This document shows, piece after piece, positions 10,465-19,769 of a DNA stretch of 64,000 nt. Origin of the DNA: Roseburia lenta (GTDB lineage Bacteria > Bacillota > Clostridia > Lachnospirales > Lachnospiraceae); the NCBI RefSeq assembly GCF_014287435.1, contig NZ_JACOPG010000001.1, positions 248,001-312,000 of the forward strand. The letters run 5' to 3'. The notes below the pieces were generated by a model. It searched no databases, was not told the DNA's origin, and saw only the letters and a program-made list of their open reading frames with translations. Each line of letters begins with the position of its first letter. Position 1 is the first letter of the stretch. The translations under genes and the position numbers were made by a program.

Positions 10465-10483
10465 ATTGTCTCCTTTCTGCTTG

Positions 10484-10511
10484 TAAAAAAAGGACACTTA
10501 CGCAAGTGTCC
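10484..10511 (-). terminator. Intrinsic terminator between frr and uppS
   Basis: On the minus strand an 8-bp perfect stem, GGACACTT paired with AAGTGTCC around a four-base loop (stem arms 10504-10511 and 10492-10499), is followed by seven T. It starts 17 bases after the frr stop. It ends about ten bases before the uppS ribosome site, leaving no room for a promoter behind it, so it is probably a partial terminator or uppS uses a promoter inside frr. Confidence 0.85.
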
Positions 10512-10527
10512 CCTTTTCGTCAAAAGA

Positions 10528-11082
10528 CTATACCGTTAAGATCTCCTGTGTCTTAGCCTCAATGGCCTTGTCCACTTCAGCAATATACTTGTCTGTAAGC
10601 TTTTGTGCCTGATTTTCCAATTCTTTTACTTCATCTTCAGACACATCTGCTTCCTTGCCATATTTCTTAAAGGAATCATTTGCATCTCTACGGATATTGC
10701 GGATAGCAACCTTGGCATTTTCGCCATGCTTCTTGACATCCTTTGCCAATTCCTTACGACGTTCCTCTGTCAGTTCCGGGAATACCAGACGGATGACCTT
10801 ACCATCGTTGGTCGGGTTCAGTCCAAGATCTGCAACTAAGATCGCCTTCTCAATATCCTTTAACAAAGAAGACTCCCAAGGCTGGATCTGGATCATACGT
10901 GCTTCCGGCACACTGATATTTGCCACCTGCTGTAATGGTGTTGGTGCACCGTAATAGTCAACTACGACCTTGTCTAAAACATGAGGATTGGCTCTACCAG
11001 CACGAATGGTGGTGTACTCCTCAAGCAGATTGTTGTAAGACTTTTGCATCTTATCTTCAAATACTTTTAATTTTTCGTCCAT
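10528..11082 (-). CDS. frr: Ribosome recycling factor
   Basis: Frr splits post-termination ribosomes together with EF-G. The 184-residue product has the usual length and motifs (RAGRANP, YYGAPTPLQQVANISVPEAR, and the alpha-helical tail RRDANDSFKKYGKEADVSED). Two ATG codons are adjacent; I use the second (11082), which is six bases after GGAGG, while the first is only three. It follows pyrH closely, as in most bacteria, and ends at the terminator before uppS. Confidence 0.97.
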   Translation of the reverse strand: MDEKLKVFEDKMQKSYNNLLEEYTTIRAGRANPHVLDKVVVDYYGAPTPLQQVANISVPEARMIQIQPWESSLLKDIEKAILVADLGLNPTNDGKVIRLVFPELTEERRKELAKDVKKHGENAKVAIRNIRRDANDSFKKYGKEADVSEDEVKELENQAQKLTDKYIAEVDKAIEAKTQEILTV

Positions 11083-11094
11083 CATTATCCTCCA

Positions 11095-11790
11095 TTATAC
11101 GGTCACTTTTGTGCCGTTAAAGTCGCCTGAGATTGCTTTTACAATACTATTTTCGTCCTGTAATGCAAAAACATACATTGGCATTTTATTTTCCATACAC
11201 ATGATAGAAGCCGTCAGATCTACCACTGCAAGTTTCTGGTCGATCACATCCTGAATCGGCAGGACATCATAACGCTTGGCATTTGGATTGGTCTTTGGAT
11301 CACTGTCATACACACCATCCACTGCCTTTGCAAGCAGGATCACATCTGCCTCGATCTCGATCGCACGCAAAACGGTCGCTGTATCTGTAGAGAAATACGG
11401 ATGTCCCGTACCACCTGCAAAAAATGCTACCTTTCCTGCTTTGAAGCATGCATTGGCTGCATCCTTAGAAAACAAGGTTGTAAAAGCACCACAGGTAAAT
11501 GGTGTCAGTACCTCGGTATCCATCCCAACATAACGGAAGATCTCAGATACATAGATACAGTTCATGATCGTTGCAAGCATACCGATCTGGTCTGCCTTGG
11601 TACGGTCGATCGTCTCTGAAGTACGTCCACGCCAGAAATTACCGCCACCGATCACGATACCGACTTCTGTACCGGCATCTACCAACTGCTTGACCTGCTT
11701 GGCCACCTGAATACAGGTTGCCTCATCAAATCCAGTCTTCTTCTCACCTGCTAAGGCTTCGCCACTTAATTTTAATAAAACTCTCTTCAT
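11095..11790 (-). CDS. pyrH: Uridylate kinase
   Basis: PyrH phosphorylates UMP to UDP. The 231-residue protein shows the amino-acid-kinase fold: KLSGEALAG at the N-terminus, IVIGGGNFWRG, the UMP-binding DQIGMLATIMN, and GTGHPYFSTDTATVLRA. The pyrH-frr pair is conserved across bacteria, but the usual tsf upstream has been displaced by six genes. It starts 19 bases after the bactofilin gene. Confidence 0.97.
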   Translation of the reverse strand: MKRVLLKLSGEALAGEKKTGFDEATCIQVAKQVKQLVDAGTEVGIVIGGGNFWRGRTSETIDRTKADQIGMLATIMNCIYVSEIFRYVGMDTEVLTPFTCGAFTTLFSKDAANACFKAGKVAFFAGGTGHPYFSTDTATVLRAIEIEADVILLAKAVDGVYDSDPKTNPNAKRYDVLPIQDVIDQKLAVVDLTASIMCMENKMPMYVFALQDENSIVKAISGDFNGTKVTV

Positions 11791-11809
11791 CGTTCTACCT
11801 TCTTATCTC

Positions 11810-12595
11810 TTATGCAAACAAGCCTTCTACATCAACATCTGCATAGCACTGTGAACAGAAACCTTCGATAACAGCACCATTGTTGATCTGAACAGAACGT
11901 GACTTGATATTACCCATAACAACTGCGGAAGTATCTACAACAACCGGTCCCTGCACATCGATATCACCCTTTACGGCTCCGGCGATAACGGCTGATGTTG
12001 CTGTGATATTGCCAATGATAACAGAACCAACACCGATCTTGGCTGTACCGGATGTATTGACCTCTCCCTCGATCTTGGCTGCATCTGCAAAGAACTCAGA
12101 AGATGTGCTGTTTCCATGAACGACACCGGTAACAACCAACTTGCCGTTGCAGGTAATGTTGCCTTCGATGCCACCCTTGACATCTACAGAACCGGTAGAC
12201 TCGATATCACCCTTGATGGTCATGCCTGCGGTGATCACTGCTGTCTCATCATCAACAGGTGTGCTCGGTGCTACGACCGGATTTGGTGTCACATTGACTG
12301 CTGGTGCCACCTCGCGAACTGGCTCATTTACTACTTCTCTTGTTTCCATTGTCACTGTATCCTCCACTGTGTTTTCTTGTTTTGCTGTAGCCGGTGCCGC
12401 CTCTTCCGGTGTGCCGTCTACTCTCTTTGTAACCTGCTCCAATAAACCGTCCAGTTTTGACAATTCGGATTGCACATCGATCTCTTCATCCAATGTATCT
12501 GTTGCAGTGTCTTCTGTATCTAATTCCTCTGCTCCAGGGACAAGATCGTTGACTGCCTCTGAAAAGTCATCCTTAAAATCCTTGAAAAATCCCAT
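11810..12595 (-). CDS. Bactofilin-family polymer-forming protein
   Basis: Bactofilins are beta-helical proteins that form nucleotide-independent filaments, often positioning cell wall enzymes. Residues about 1-115 are an acidic, Thr/Val/Pro-rich linker with no fold I recognise; about 118-245 is the DUF583 beta-helix with repeating strands (TAGMTIKGDIESTGSVDVKG, then GNITCNGKLVVTG, and similar turns). The C-terminus ends CSQCYADVDVEGLFA with two nearby cysteines, which is not typical. At 261 residues it is longer than the common 120-180. I chose the second ATG (12595), seven bases after GGAGG; the first is only one base after it. The deacetylase just upstream fits a cell wall role, but that is inference. 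Confidence 0.88.
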   Translation of the reverse strand: MGFFKDFKDDFSEAVNDLVPGAEELDTEDTATDTLDEEIDVQSELSKLDGLLEQVTKRVDGTPEEAAPATAKQENTVEDTVTMETREVVNEPVREVAPAVNVTPNPVVAPSTPVDDETAVITAGMTIKGDIESTGSVDVKGGIEGNITCNGKLVVTGVVHGNSTSSEFFADAAKIEGEVNTSGTAKIGVGSVIIGNITATSAVIAGAVKGDIDVQGPVVVDTSAVVMGNIKSRSVQINNGAVIEGFCSQCYADVDVEGLFA

Positions 12596-12612
12596 TTTCA
12601 TTCCTCCGTATA

Positions 12613-13536
12613 TTATTGTTGGATACTGACATGTTGTATGACCGTTGTATCCTCATCAATCGGTAAAAGCATGGCTCCGGATTGCTGTAATGCCTCAATC
12701 ATTGCCGGTAAAGCCTGTACCGTTGTTGTCTTTGCTGTTGCATCATGTAATAAAACAACCGACGTTTTGTATTTTACCACATCCGACATGACATTTTCAA
12801 CTAATTCATCTGCAGTAAATGCATGTGATGTTGCATCACCGCTGGAAACATTCCAGTCGAAATAAGTAATCCCCTGATCATTCAGATAAGAAATAAATTC
12901 TGACATATCGGTATTGCTGACTTTATTGCTGCTGCCACCCGGAAATCTGTAATATCTGCACTCCACTCCAGTCGTGTCATAGATCAGATTCTGTATGCGC
13001 TCAAAGTCATTTTGAAAGGCCTCCTTGGATGCATAAATATCACTGTATTTGTGTGAATAAGAATGCATAGCGATCGTATGTCCCTCGTCTACGATACGCT
13101 TGTAGGCTGCCTTTGATGCCTCGTCTTCTTTGCCTGTCACAAAAAAGGTTGCCTTGACGTTATAGTCATCCAGAACATCCAAAATTGCATTGGTATTATC
13201 ACTTGGTCCGTCATCAAAGGTCAGATAGACCTTATGCAGATCTTCTGCAGTCGCCAAATTTTCTTTGTCTGATGTATTCTGGGTCAGTTTTATATCTGCC
13301 GTATCCGATGCACTCTGGTTGACCTTGGCTGATACTGCCGTGGACGAATCGTAGTCCCCGGTCAGGATGTTGATCTGCTTTTGCAGTGATACAACCTTGG
13401 CGCAAAGAATACAGGTGATCACGATCGAAAGGATCATCCAGACAGAGATCACGGTAATGATCCCTATTCTGATATGTTGCACACGCTTTCTGCGATTCCT
13501 TTGCTCTTTCAGGACTTTATGTTCCTGTTCGCTCAT
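12613..13536 (-). CDS. Membrane-anchored polysaccharide deacetylase (NodB domain)
   Basis: Family 4 carbohydrate esterases remove acetyl groups from peptidoglycan or other glycans. The 307-residue protein has a basic N-terminus, one membrane helix (about 24-48), a linker, and a NodB domain with all the usual motifs: TFDDGP (Asp pair), HSYSH (metal histidines), RFPGG, DWNVSSGD and VVLLHDA. It is therefore likely an active, extracytoplasmic, metal-dependent enzyme. The start is one base after the chemoreceptor stop, with GGAG inside the end of that gene, so the two are translationally coupled. The substrate cannot be told from sequence. Confidence 0.92.
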   Translation of the reverse strand: MSEQEHKVLKEQRNRRKRVQHIRIGIITVISVWMILSIVITCILCAKVVSLQKQINILTGDYDSSTAVSAKVNQSASDTADIKLTQNTSDKENLATAEDLHKVYLTFDDGPSDNTNAILDVLDDYNVKATFFVTGKEDEASKAAYKRIVDEGHTIAMHSYSHKYSDIYASKEAFQNDFERIQNLIYDTTGVECRYYRFPGGSSNKVSNTDMSEFISYLNDQGITYFDWNVSSGDATSHAFTADELVENVMSDVVKYKTSVVLLHDATAKTTTVQALPAMIEALQQSGAMLLPIDEDTTVIQHVSIQQ

Positions 13537-13537
13537 A

Positions 13538-15616
13538 TTAGTTTTCTCCGTCTTCTTTTTCTTCCAGTTTGAACCTGCTAACTACGCCAGTCAGTTCTCT
13601 TGCGATGACATCCTCTTTCTCTGCCATCTCAGAAACATTGTCCACATGATCTGCCACAACTACAACCTTTTCCGTCATATTGCCGCTGACCTCTGTGGTA
13701 TCCTGCGTCGCTTCTGCTATGCTCTGTACTGCGGCAGTGACCTCCTGCATGATCTGCTTGATATTGTCTGACATATTGGAGATATTTTCTGCCGTACGTT
13801 CGATGGATGCTGCATCCTCGCCGTATTGCTTTGCCACCTCTACAAAATTGCTGTAATCCGGTGTAACATCATTTACCACAAAGCCCAGCATATTTTGTGC
13901 ATCATTGGTCAGGGAATCAAAGGCATTCTGTACCTGTGAGATCGTATTCTGGATCTGTCCGACAGCCTCTGCCGTGCTGGTTGCCAAAGATCCGATCTCT
14001 GATGCAACGACGGCAAATCCCTTACCTGCCTCTCCGGCGCGGGCTGCTTCAATAGATGCATTTAAGGATAAGAGGTTGATCTGCTCTGCAATTTCAGAAA
14101 TGACATTTGCCATTTCCTCGATACTGCTGACAACCTTTGCATTCTCAATACTCTCAGCCAGACGTTCTTCAAATTGCTTTGCCAATGTGCTTGCTGACTC
14201 AAAGGACTTGCGGCTGGTCTCGCCGACCTCTTTGGCACGTCCACGGATCTCCTGTGCCATTGCCGTACTGTTCTGCGTCTCTTCGGTCAAAAGATTGACA
14301 TTAGAAAGCACTTCTTCGGTAGAAGCATTGACTTCCTCTGTCGCAGCACTGGTCGTCATCATCGCATTGTTGACTTCTTCTATATTCTTCTTGATCTCTG
14401 CAAAGTTCTCGGATAATTCAGTCGTAGCACTACGCAATTTCGTACTTGCTTCGTCAATATCTGTCGCATGCTCCGCAATATTGCTGATTACGTCTTTGTT
14501 GCTGTCATACATGGCATTCAAAGAGCCGCCCATGACGCCAAGTTCATCCTGGGTCTTTACCTGTATCGGATCCACGGTAAAGTCACCTTCTGCCAAAGAT
14601 CCCGCAAAGGCTTTGACACGGTTCAGTCCCTTGGAAATGGAATTAACACTGAAAATAATAACCAGGGCTACCACGATCAGGGCAACAATACAGATACCAA
14701 ACAGTTTTGCCAAAAGTTGCATGATCGGCTGGGTCAGTTCAGAGTTCGGCATAGTGATAATCAGTATCCATCCTGTAGCATCCACACGGGAATAATACAG
14801 ATTGATCTGTCCGTCACTGCCTTTATAACTTGTCTCTCCACTATCACCGGCTAAGATCTTTTCTGCTGCCTTTGCCAGTGCCGGCGCATCCTTGTCCTCT
14901 GTGATCACAACGCTATTCTGAATCTTGTCACCCGCTGCACCGCCGATATAGACACCCTCTGCGGTAAGGAGCATGCCCCTGCCTGCATCGCCTACTTTTA
15001 TATTGTCAACCAATGTCGTGATCGCATCCAACTGGATATCTACGGTCACACAGCCGATAAACTGATCATTGACTAAGATCGGCATCGCACAGGTCGACAT
15101 AATACTATCAGAAGTTTCATCATAATAAGGATCGGTAAATACCGGTTCGGTAGACGCCTTGGCAAGTTCGTAATATTCCTGGGCGAAATAATTGTATTCC
15201 GCATTGCTGTAATCATAGGTCGTCGCCAACTGGTCGCCATCCTTATATACATAAGGTCCCATATACTCAGCATCTGCCTGATAAGCATAAGGCTCAAACC
15301 AGAGTCCACTGCCGGATACCATATCATTGTCCTGGATCAGTTCTCCTAACATCTTCTCATAGGTATCCATCGATGTCGTCTGGTAGGTAGTCGCTACCAC
15401 ACGAGAGATCGACTGTGCCATAGAAGAAACTGTGTGCAGATCTTCGCCCATGACGCCGCTCTGCGCAGACAACTCCTCCTGCATCCTGCTGTCGATCTGG
15501 TCGTTTATGATATCACGACTGGAAAAACCGATGACGGCTGTCAAAAGAAGCATTGCCAGAATCACAACCGGCAAAATAACAACTAACATTTTTGTCCCGA
15601 TCTTCTTAAACTTCAT
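13538..15616 (-). CDS. Methyl-accepting chemotaxis protein with Cache sensor
   Basis: Membrane chemoreceptor, 692 residues. There is a membrane helix at about 9-30, an extracellular double-Cache-like sensor at about 40-290 (with the [17 protein letters not shown] and FTDPYYDE stretches typical of the family), a second helix at about 298-322, a HAMP region, and a long cytoplasmic coiled coil whose tip holds [20 protein letters not shown] and GFAVVASEI. The tip signals to CheA/CheW, both encoded in this window. The ligand is unknown; dCache sensors often bind amino acids, and two amino-acid-type transporters lie upstream. Separated from the AEC gene by a terminator; probably first gene of a unit running into the deacetylase and bactofilin. 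Confidence 0.95.
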   Translation of the reverse strand: MKFKKIGTKMLVVILPVVILAMLLLTAVIGFSSRDIINDQIDSRMQEELSAQSGVMGEDLHTVSSMAQSISRVVATTYQTTSMDTYEKMLGELIQDNDMVSGSGLWFEPYAYQADAEYMGPYVYKDGDQLATTYDYSNAEYNYFAQEYYELAKASTEPVFTDPYYDETSDSIMSTCAMPILVNDQFIGCVTVDIQLDAITTLVDNIKVGDAGRGMLLTAEGVYIGGAAGDKIQNSVVITEDKDAPALAKAAEKILAGDSGETSYKGSDGQINLYYSRVDATGWILIITMPNSELTQPIMQLLAKLFGICIVALIVVALVIIFSVNSISKGLNRVKAFAGSLAEGDFTVDPIQVKTQDELGVMGGSLNAMYDSNKDVISNIAEHATDIDEASTKLRSATTELSENFAEIKKNIEEVNNAMMTTSAATEEVNASTEEVLSNVNLLTEETQNSTAMAQEIRGRAKEVGETSRKSFESASTLAKQFEERLAESIENAKVVSSIEEMANVISEIAEQINLLSLNASIEAARAGEAGKGFAVVASEIGSLATSTAEAVGQIQNTISQVQNAFDSLTNDAQNMLGFVVNDVTPDYSNFVEVAKQYGEDAASIERTAENISNMSDNIKQIMQEVTAAVQSIAEATQDTTEVSGNMTEKVVVVADHVDNVSEMAEKEDVIARELTGVVSRFKLEEKEDGEN

Positions 15617-15655
15617 AGAGACTTCCTCCGTAAAAATATATAATATTTCACGTTT

Positions 15656-15664
15656 ATTCTATCA
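15656..15664 (-). promoter_or_regulatory. Possible extended -10 promoter for the chemoreceptor
   Basis: The minus strand reads TGATAGAAT here, an extended -10 (TGn plus TAGAAT), about 40 bases before the ATG, behind the AEC terminator. No convincing -35 is visible. I looked for a sigma-D type site (TAAA, then GCCGATAA) and found none. Confidence 0.35.
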
Positions 15665-15731
15665 TAATTTTCCAGGATGTATATACTGATTCTGCATAAT
15701 TTCTACATTTTTCGTCTATTTTCGACAATTA

Positions 15732-15777
15732 AAAAAATATCAGTCGCATCTCATTTGAGAACTGACCGATATTTTTT
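15732..15777 (-). terminator. Intrinsic terminator after the AEC transporter gene
   Basis: AAAAAATATC (15732-15741) pairs with GATATTTTTT (15768-15777), with further inner pairing (GTC/GAC and CTCA/TGAG). The outer A and T runs let it act in both directions, but on the minus strand it lies just after the AEC stop codon, ending in a T run. Confidence 0.85.
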
Positions 15778-15783
15778 GATCTT

Positions 15784-16713
15784 TTAAAGAAAAAGCACCA
15801 CGATTGGAATGGTAATGATGGAAAAAAGTGTCGTCATCAAAACGCCCTTGCTGCATATGTCCTCTTCTTCTGTCTTTCCGCCATATTCCCGGACGATCAT
15901 GGCAATAATACTGCCCGACGGCATGGCAAGCATAAGGATAAAGATAACAAAGAGCATGGTATCCCTCTTGAGTGGGCGCAGCAGAATGGCACAAAGAATT
16001 GGGATGACCAAAAGTTTGATAGCACTAAAAATATAAAGTTTTACATGCCCGAAGATCTCTTTCCAAGGCATCTGCGCAATGGATATGCCAATGATGATCA
16101 TGGAAAACGGAATCACGGCATTGCCGACATAATCAAAGAAGGTCACGGCTCCCTGCGGGATGTTTGGATGGAATACAAAAATCAGTATGGCAAAAACAGC
16201 AGAGACCGTCCCCGGATTGATCATCTCTTTGACTGCATTTTTCCGCTCCTCTTTTGGCAGACTTCTCTGGGCAAAGGCGATCCCCAGCGTATAGATTAAA
16301 ATATTATAGATCAGGATATAAAAGGTAATATAGATCACACAGCCATTTCCAAAAATGGAACGTAACACCGGAATGCCCATAAATCCTACATTAGAAAAGA
16401 TCAGCATCAACTGGTAACGATTTTCCATCTTCCCCACCCGCAAGACTTTAGCGATTGGAAAAGAAAGTCCGATCAAAAGCACAAAATAAAGGAAGATATA
16501 GAAAAGATTTTCCAGCAAGAGGTCTTTTTTTGCCACGACTGTCTTATCTAAGACGCCATTGATCAAGAGTGCAGGATTTAGGATGTTGACCAGTAACTTT
16601 GACAAACGGTCGGACGTATCCTGCGTCACCCAGTGCACCTTATATGCATAAAATCCGATAAAGATCATGGCAAACAATGCCAGCATCTGTTGTAAAACTA
16701 CAAAAAAATTCAT
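15784..16713 (-). CDS. AEC family permease (auxin efflux carrier type)
   Basis: Membrane transporter of about 309 residues with around ten hydrophobic helices in the two-fold repeated arrangement of the AEC/BART family (N-terminal FFVVLQQMLALFAMIFIGFYA, the conserved NPALLINGV stretch, and GSIIAMIVREYGG near the end). Bacterial members export or import organic or amino acids such as malate; the substrate here is unknown. I use the ATG at 16713, preceded by AGGA at seven bases. The open frame extends to 16740, but that would overlap the symporter gene. It is eight bases downstream of the symporter, so co-transcribed. Confidence 0.88.
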   Translation of the reverse strand: MNFFVVLQQMLALFAMIFIGFYAYKVHWVTQDTSDRLSKLLVNILNPALLINGVLDKTVVAKKDLLLENLFYIFLYFVLLIGLSFPIAKVLRVGKMENRYQLMLIFSNVGFMGIPVLRSIFGNGCVIYITFYILIYNILIYTLGIAFAQRSLPKEERKNAVKEMINPGTVSAVFAILIFVFHPNIPQGAVTFFDYVGNAVIPFSMIIIGISIAQMPWKEIFGHVKLYIFSAIKLLVIPILCAILLRPLKRDTMLFVIFILMLAMPSGSIIAMIVREYGGKTEEEDICSKGVLMTTLFSIITIPIVVLFL

Positions 16714-16721
16714 CTTTTTTC

Positions 16722-18161
16722 CTACTTTTCTTTCGCCCATGCCCCGCTGTCATCGGAAATACCAAATTTTGCCGGGTCAAATACCGGGCGCTTTTTCTCT
16801 TTTTTTTGCACTTCGTAATCTTTTAAAATGGCAGAAGCCTGTTTGGATAACAATAAAATGGCAATGATATTTGCCCATGCCATCAGTCCATAACCGATAT
16901 CTCCCAACGCCCACATGGCATCTGCGCTGACCAGACAGCCCATAAAGGATGCCAGCACAAAGATCATGCGGCATAAGGTGATGGCACGCTCGTTGCCCCC
17001 GGTCAGATAACGGATATTCGCCTCAGCCTGGTAACAATAGCCTGTCATGGAGGTAAAGACAAACAAAACGATAATAACCGCTAAAAGTTTACCGCTCCAG
17101 GAACCATAAGAAGACATCAGGGCGTGCTGGGTCCACTTGATTCCAGCCTCTATGCCTCCGGTCTGGTCTAAGAGCAGGTTTCCCGCGCCGTCCGTCACAT
17201 CATAAGTACCGGTCAAAAGGATGATCAGTGCCGTAGATGTACCGACCAGAAGGGTATCTACATAGATGGAAAATGCCTGCACCAATCCCTGCTTTGCCGG
17301 GTGGGAACACTCTGCCGCTGCCGATACGATGGCGCCACAGCCCATACCCGCCTCATTGGAATAAATGCCGCGCTTGACGCCCCAGGCAATAGCTGATCCC
17401 AGGATACCGCCAAACAAAGGCTGTAAACCAAAGGCTGACTGAAAGATCATAGCAAAGGTTGCCGGAACCCTTGTGATATTCATGCCCAGAATGACAATGG
17501 CAAGCCCCATATAGATGGCGCACATCAGGGGTGCCAAAAGTTCTGCGATCCTTGCAATGCGCTTGATACTGCCAAAGACAACAATCGCAAGCACAATACA
17601 GCAGATGACACCGACAATGACTTTATCAACCGAAAAAGCCTCCTCAAAAACCGTTACCAAAGAGTTGATCTGGACTCCCGGCATCAAAACGCCCGGTCCC
17701 AAGAATGCGACCACGGCAAAAAGAATGGCATAAGGCTTGCATTTTAAGCCACGTTCTATGTAATATGCCGGACCGCCGACAAACTCACCACCGGCATGGC
17801 GCACTTTATATGCCTGCGCCAGCGTCGATTCCGTAAATGCAGATGCCGCGCCGATAATGGCAATGATCCACATCCAGAAGATCGCGCCCGGACCGCCATA
17901 AAAAATTGCCGATGCAACACCGGCAATATTTCCCATCCCTACTCTTGCTCCAACAGTGGTTGCAAATGCCTGAAAAGGCGTGATGCCATTTCCGTCTTCC
18001 TCGCCGTTTTTAAGGACACGGCCCATCTCTTTTAAAAGGCGCAGTTGTGGAAAACGCATGCGCAATGATAAAAAGAGCCCCACGCCCAGACACAGTGCCA
18101 CCAAAAGCATACTCCAGATGGCATCATCCATCCGGGTAACGATTGCAGAAAATCTATCCAT
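16722..18161 (-). CDS. Alanine/glycine:cation symporter family protein (AGCS)
   Basis: Sodium-coupled amino acid uptake carrier, 479 residues, about eleven membrane helices. Family motifs seen include FQAFATTVGARVGMGNIAGV, GGPGAIFWMW, AFTESTLAQ, FVGGPAYYIERGL and SNEAGMGCGAIVSAAAE. The best known members carry alanine or glycine, but some carry glutamine, so I do not assign the substrate. It lies 12 bases after the Lon-like ATPase gene and eight before the AEC permease. The upstream CodY-like boxes would suit nutrient control of an amino acid carrier. Confidence 0.93.
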   Translation of the reverse strand: MDRFSAIVTRMDDAIWSMLLVALCLGVGLFLSLRMRFPQLRLLKEMGRVLKNGEEDGNGITPFQAFATTVGARVGMGNIAGVASAIFYGGPGAIFWMWIIAIIGAASAFTESTLAQAYKVRHAGGEFVGGPAYYIERGLKCKPYAILFAVVAFLGPGVLMPGVQINSLVTVFEEAFSVDKVIVGVICCIVLAIVVFGSIKRIARIAELLAPLMCAIYMGLAIVILGMNITRVPATFAMIFQSAFGLQPLFGGILGSAIAWGVKRGIYSNEAGMGCGAIVSAAAECSHPAKQGLVQAFSIYVDTLLVGTSTALIILLTGTYDVTDGAGNLLLDQTGGIEAGIKWTQHALMSSYGSWSGKLLAVIIVLFVFTSMTGYCYQAEANIRYLTGGNERAITLCRMIFVLASFMGCLVSADAMWALGDIGYGLMAWANIIAILLLSKQASAILKDYEVQKKEKKRPVFDPAKFGISDDSGAWAKEK

Positions 18162-18173
18162 CTTTTCTTATTC

Positions 18174-19658
18174 CTAACCTAATAATTTTTCGATCATAAG
18201 CGGGTCAAAGACGACCTGCTTCTTCTGATCCACCTCAATCTGATACAGGGCATTTGCGGCGATATGTTCTGCCGCCTGTTCCAGATCACGAATACCTGAG
18301 GTATTGGCGTAAAGTTCGATCACCTTATCCAGTGCTTCCTCAGACAAGACACATTCCTCCTGCCGCATGCCGATACGCTTTAATACTTTTGGCAGTGCAA
18401 AACGTGAGAAAATGATCTTCTTTTCTTCGTCGGTATAGTCCGGGATCTCGATCACGGCAAAGCGCGACATCAATGGTGCACTGATCTGATCTTTGTCGTT
18501 TGCCGTTGCGATCGGATAGACGCCATTGGTCGGGATCATACATTCCATGTAATTGTCGGTAAAGCCCAGATTATCCAAAAGGGTCAAAAGCACATCTGCC
18601 GGATTGCCGTTGCCCTTGCCGGATGCCGCCTTATCCAACTCGTTGATGATAAAGACCAGATTGGATTCTCCTGCCATGGAAAAAGCATCCATGATGATAC
18701 CCGGTTTTGCGTTGGCATAAATGCGGGAACTTCCGGTCAACTGCTCCGGATCATTGATGGAAGACATATCCAGTGTCGTCCAAGGCATGCGAAGGATCCT
18801 TGCCACAGCATAGGCGATCTGGGATTTTCCCGTACCTGCCGGTCCGATCAGAAGCAACCCATAGGCAGGCAGTGTATGGGTACGGTTGATCTGGATGATC
18901 GTCTCGATAATTCTTTGTTTTACCCGCTCCATCCCATACAATTCTTCATCCAGAATACGTCTGGCTTCTACCGGATCGATGGCTTCAAAATATTGGTTCT
19001 TCCATTGAATATTCATCATAATGGAAAGAGCGCGCTGCGCGTGTCTGCGCTCCTCGGGTGAGACTTCATGGGATTTGGCAACTGCCAGATTTCTCCTTGC
19101 CCAAAGCCGGATATGATCCGGCAGAGTCTTGCCCGCACAGGTCATAAAATCCGTGATGCTCTGGATGCTGGTCAGTTTCATATCATCCCCGGACTCATCC
19201 TTCTCATCATCCTCAGTCAGATCTACCGGTGCCTGACTTGCAAAAAGCCTCTCCATCATAAACTGTAAAAAACCGTCCTCCGCAGATAACTTGGTGCCAC
19301 CACCAAAAGCCATTTCGCGAATGCGGTAAACTGCATAGCCCTCGGTCGTATTGACTCCCGATAACTGCACCTGAATGTGGTTTTCTCCCAGCCATTTTAA
19401 AAGGCTTACAAAACGGGCATCCACGCGCAGAATATCGGCATTTATCGTCATCCCATCCACATCAAAGGCAAAGGCTGTCTGCGTATTCTGGTTCAGAAAC
19501 GTACCGTTGGAATGATGCTTCCACTCCTGTCTGCTATGATCGAGGATCAGGATCGGATGCTTTTCATCCGCGTACGGTTCATTGGATGAAAAGACCGTAT
19601 AGGTACATTGGCTCTTTTTGTCTTCCTTTGGTTTATCTACAAAATCAAACACCGGCAT
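18174..19658 (-). CDS. Lon-like AAA+ ATPase without Lon protease domain
   Basis: The 494-residue protein has an N-terminal region (about 1-215) that I do not recognise, then an AAA+ module most like that of Lon: LYGMERVKQRI before the P-loop, Walker A GPAGTGKS (about 272-279), Walker B VFIINELDK, sensor 1 TAND, the arginine finger region LMSRFAVIEI, and a helical lid containing SGIRDLEQAAEHI. It stops right after the lid, so the Ser-Lys protease domain is absent. The Walker B Asp is Asn (about 339, codon AAC at 18642-18644), while the catalytic Glu is kept; ATP could still be bound, with hydrolysis possibly altered. The start has AAGGAGG. It leads a likely operon with two transporters. Function unknown; a remodelling role is inference. 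Confidence 0.85.
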   Translation of the reverse strand: MPVFDFVDKPKEDKKSQCTYTVFSSNEPYADEKHPILILDHSRQEWKHHSNGTFLNQNTQTAFAFDVDGMTINADILRVDARFVSLLKWLGENHIQVQLSGVNTTEGYAVYRIREMAFGGGTKLSAEDGFLQFMMERLFASQAPVDLTEDDEKDESGDDMKLTSIQSITDFMTCAGKTLPDHIRLWARRNLAVAKSHEVSPEERRHAQRALSIMMNIQWKNQYFEAIDPVEARRILDEELYGMERVKQRIIETIIQINRTHTLPAYGLLLIGPAGTGKSQIAYAVARILRMPWTTLDMSSINDPEQLTGSSRIYANAKPGIIMDAFSMAGESNLVFIINELDKAASGKGNGNPADVLLTLLDNLGFTDNYMECMIPTNGVYPIATANDKDQISAPLMSRFAVIEIPDYTDEEKKIIFSRFALPKVLKRIGMRQEECVLSEEALDKVIELYANTSGIRDLEQAAEHIAANALYQIEVDQKKQVVFDPLMIEKLLG

Positions 19659-19702
19659 GTGTTTTTCCTCCTTGCTTATCTTATGTCTGCAATAATTATT
19701 TT

Positions 19703-19711
19703 ATTATAGCA
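19703..19711 (-). promoter_or_regulatory. Extended -10 promoter of the Lon-like ATPase operon
   Basis: The minus strand reads TGCTATAAT, a perfect extended -10, about 45 bases upstream of the ATG at 19658. The -35 is poor, as is common when a TGn element is present. codY's promoter has a similar TGTGCTAAAAT. Confidence 0.65.
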
Positions 19712-19769
19712 CAAAATAGAAGGATCATGCTCGCTTTGTACCATATCTGCCAAAAATTTTGTAAGTACT

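Noticed and set aside
15721..15727. TGTCGAA on the minus strand upstream of the chemoreceptor, a Spo0A box match
   Set aside because: A seven-base match is expected by chance several times in a window of this size, and no other evidence supports Spo0A control.
15617..15731. Sigma-D type promoter for the chemoreceptor
   Set aside because: CCGATAT on the plus strand belongs to the terminator stem and points the wrong way; no TAAA at proper spacing on the minus strand.
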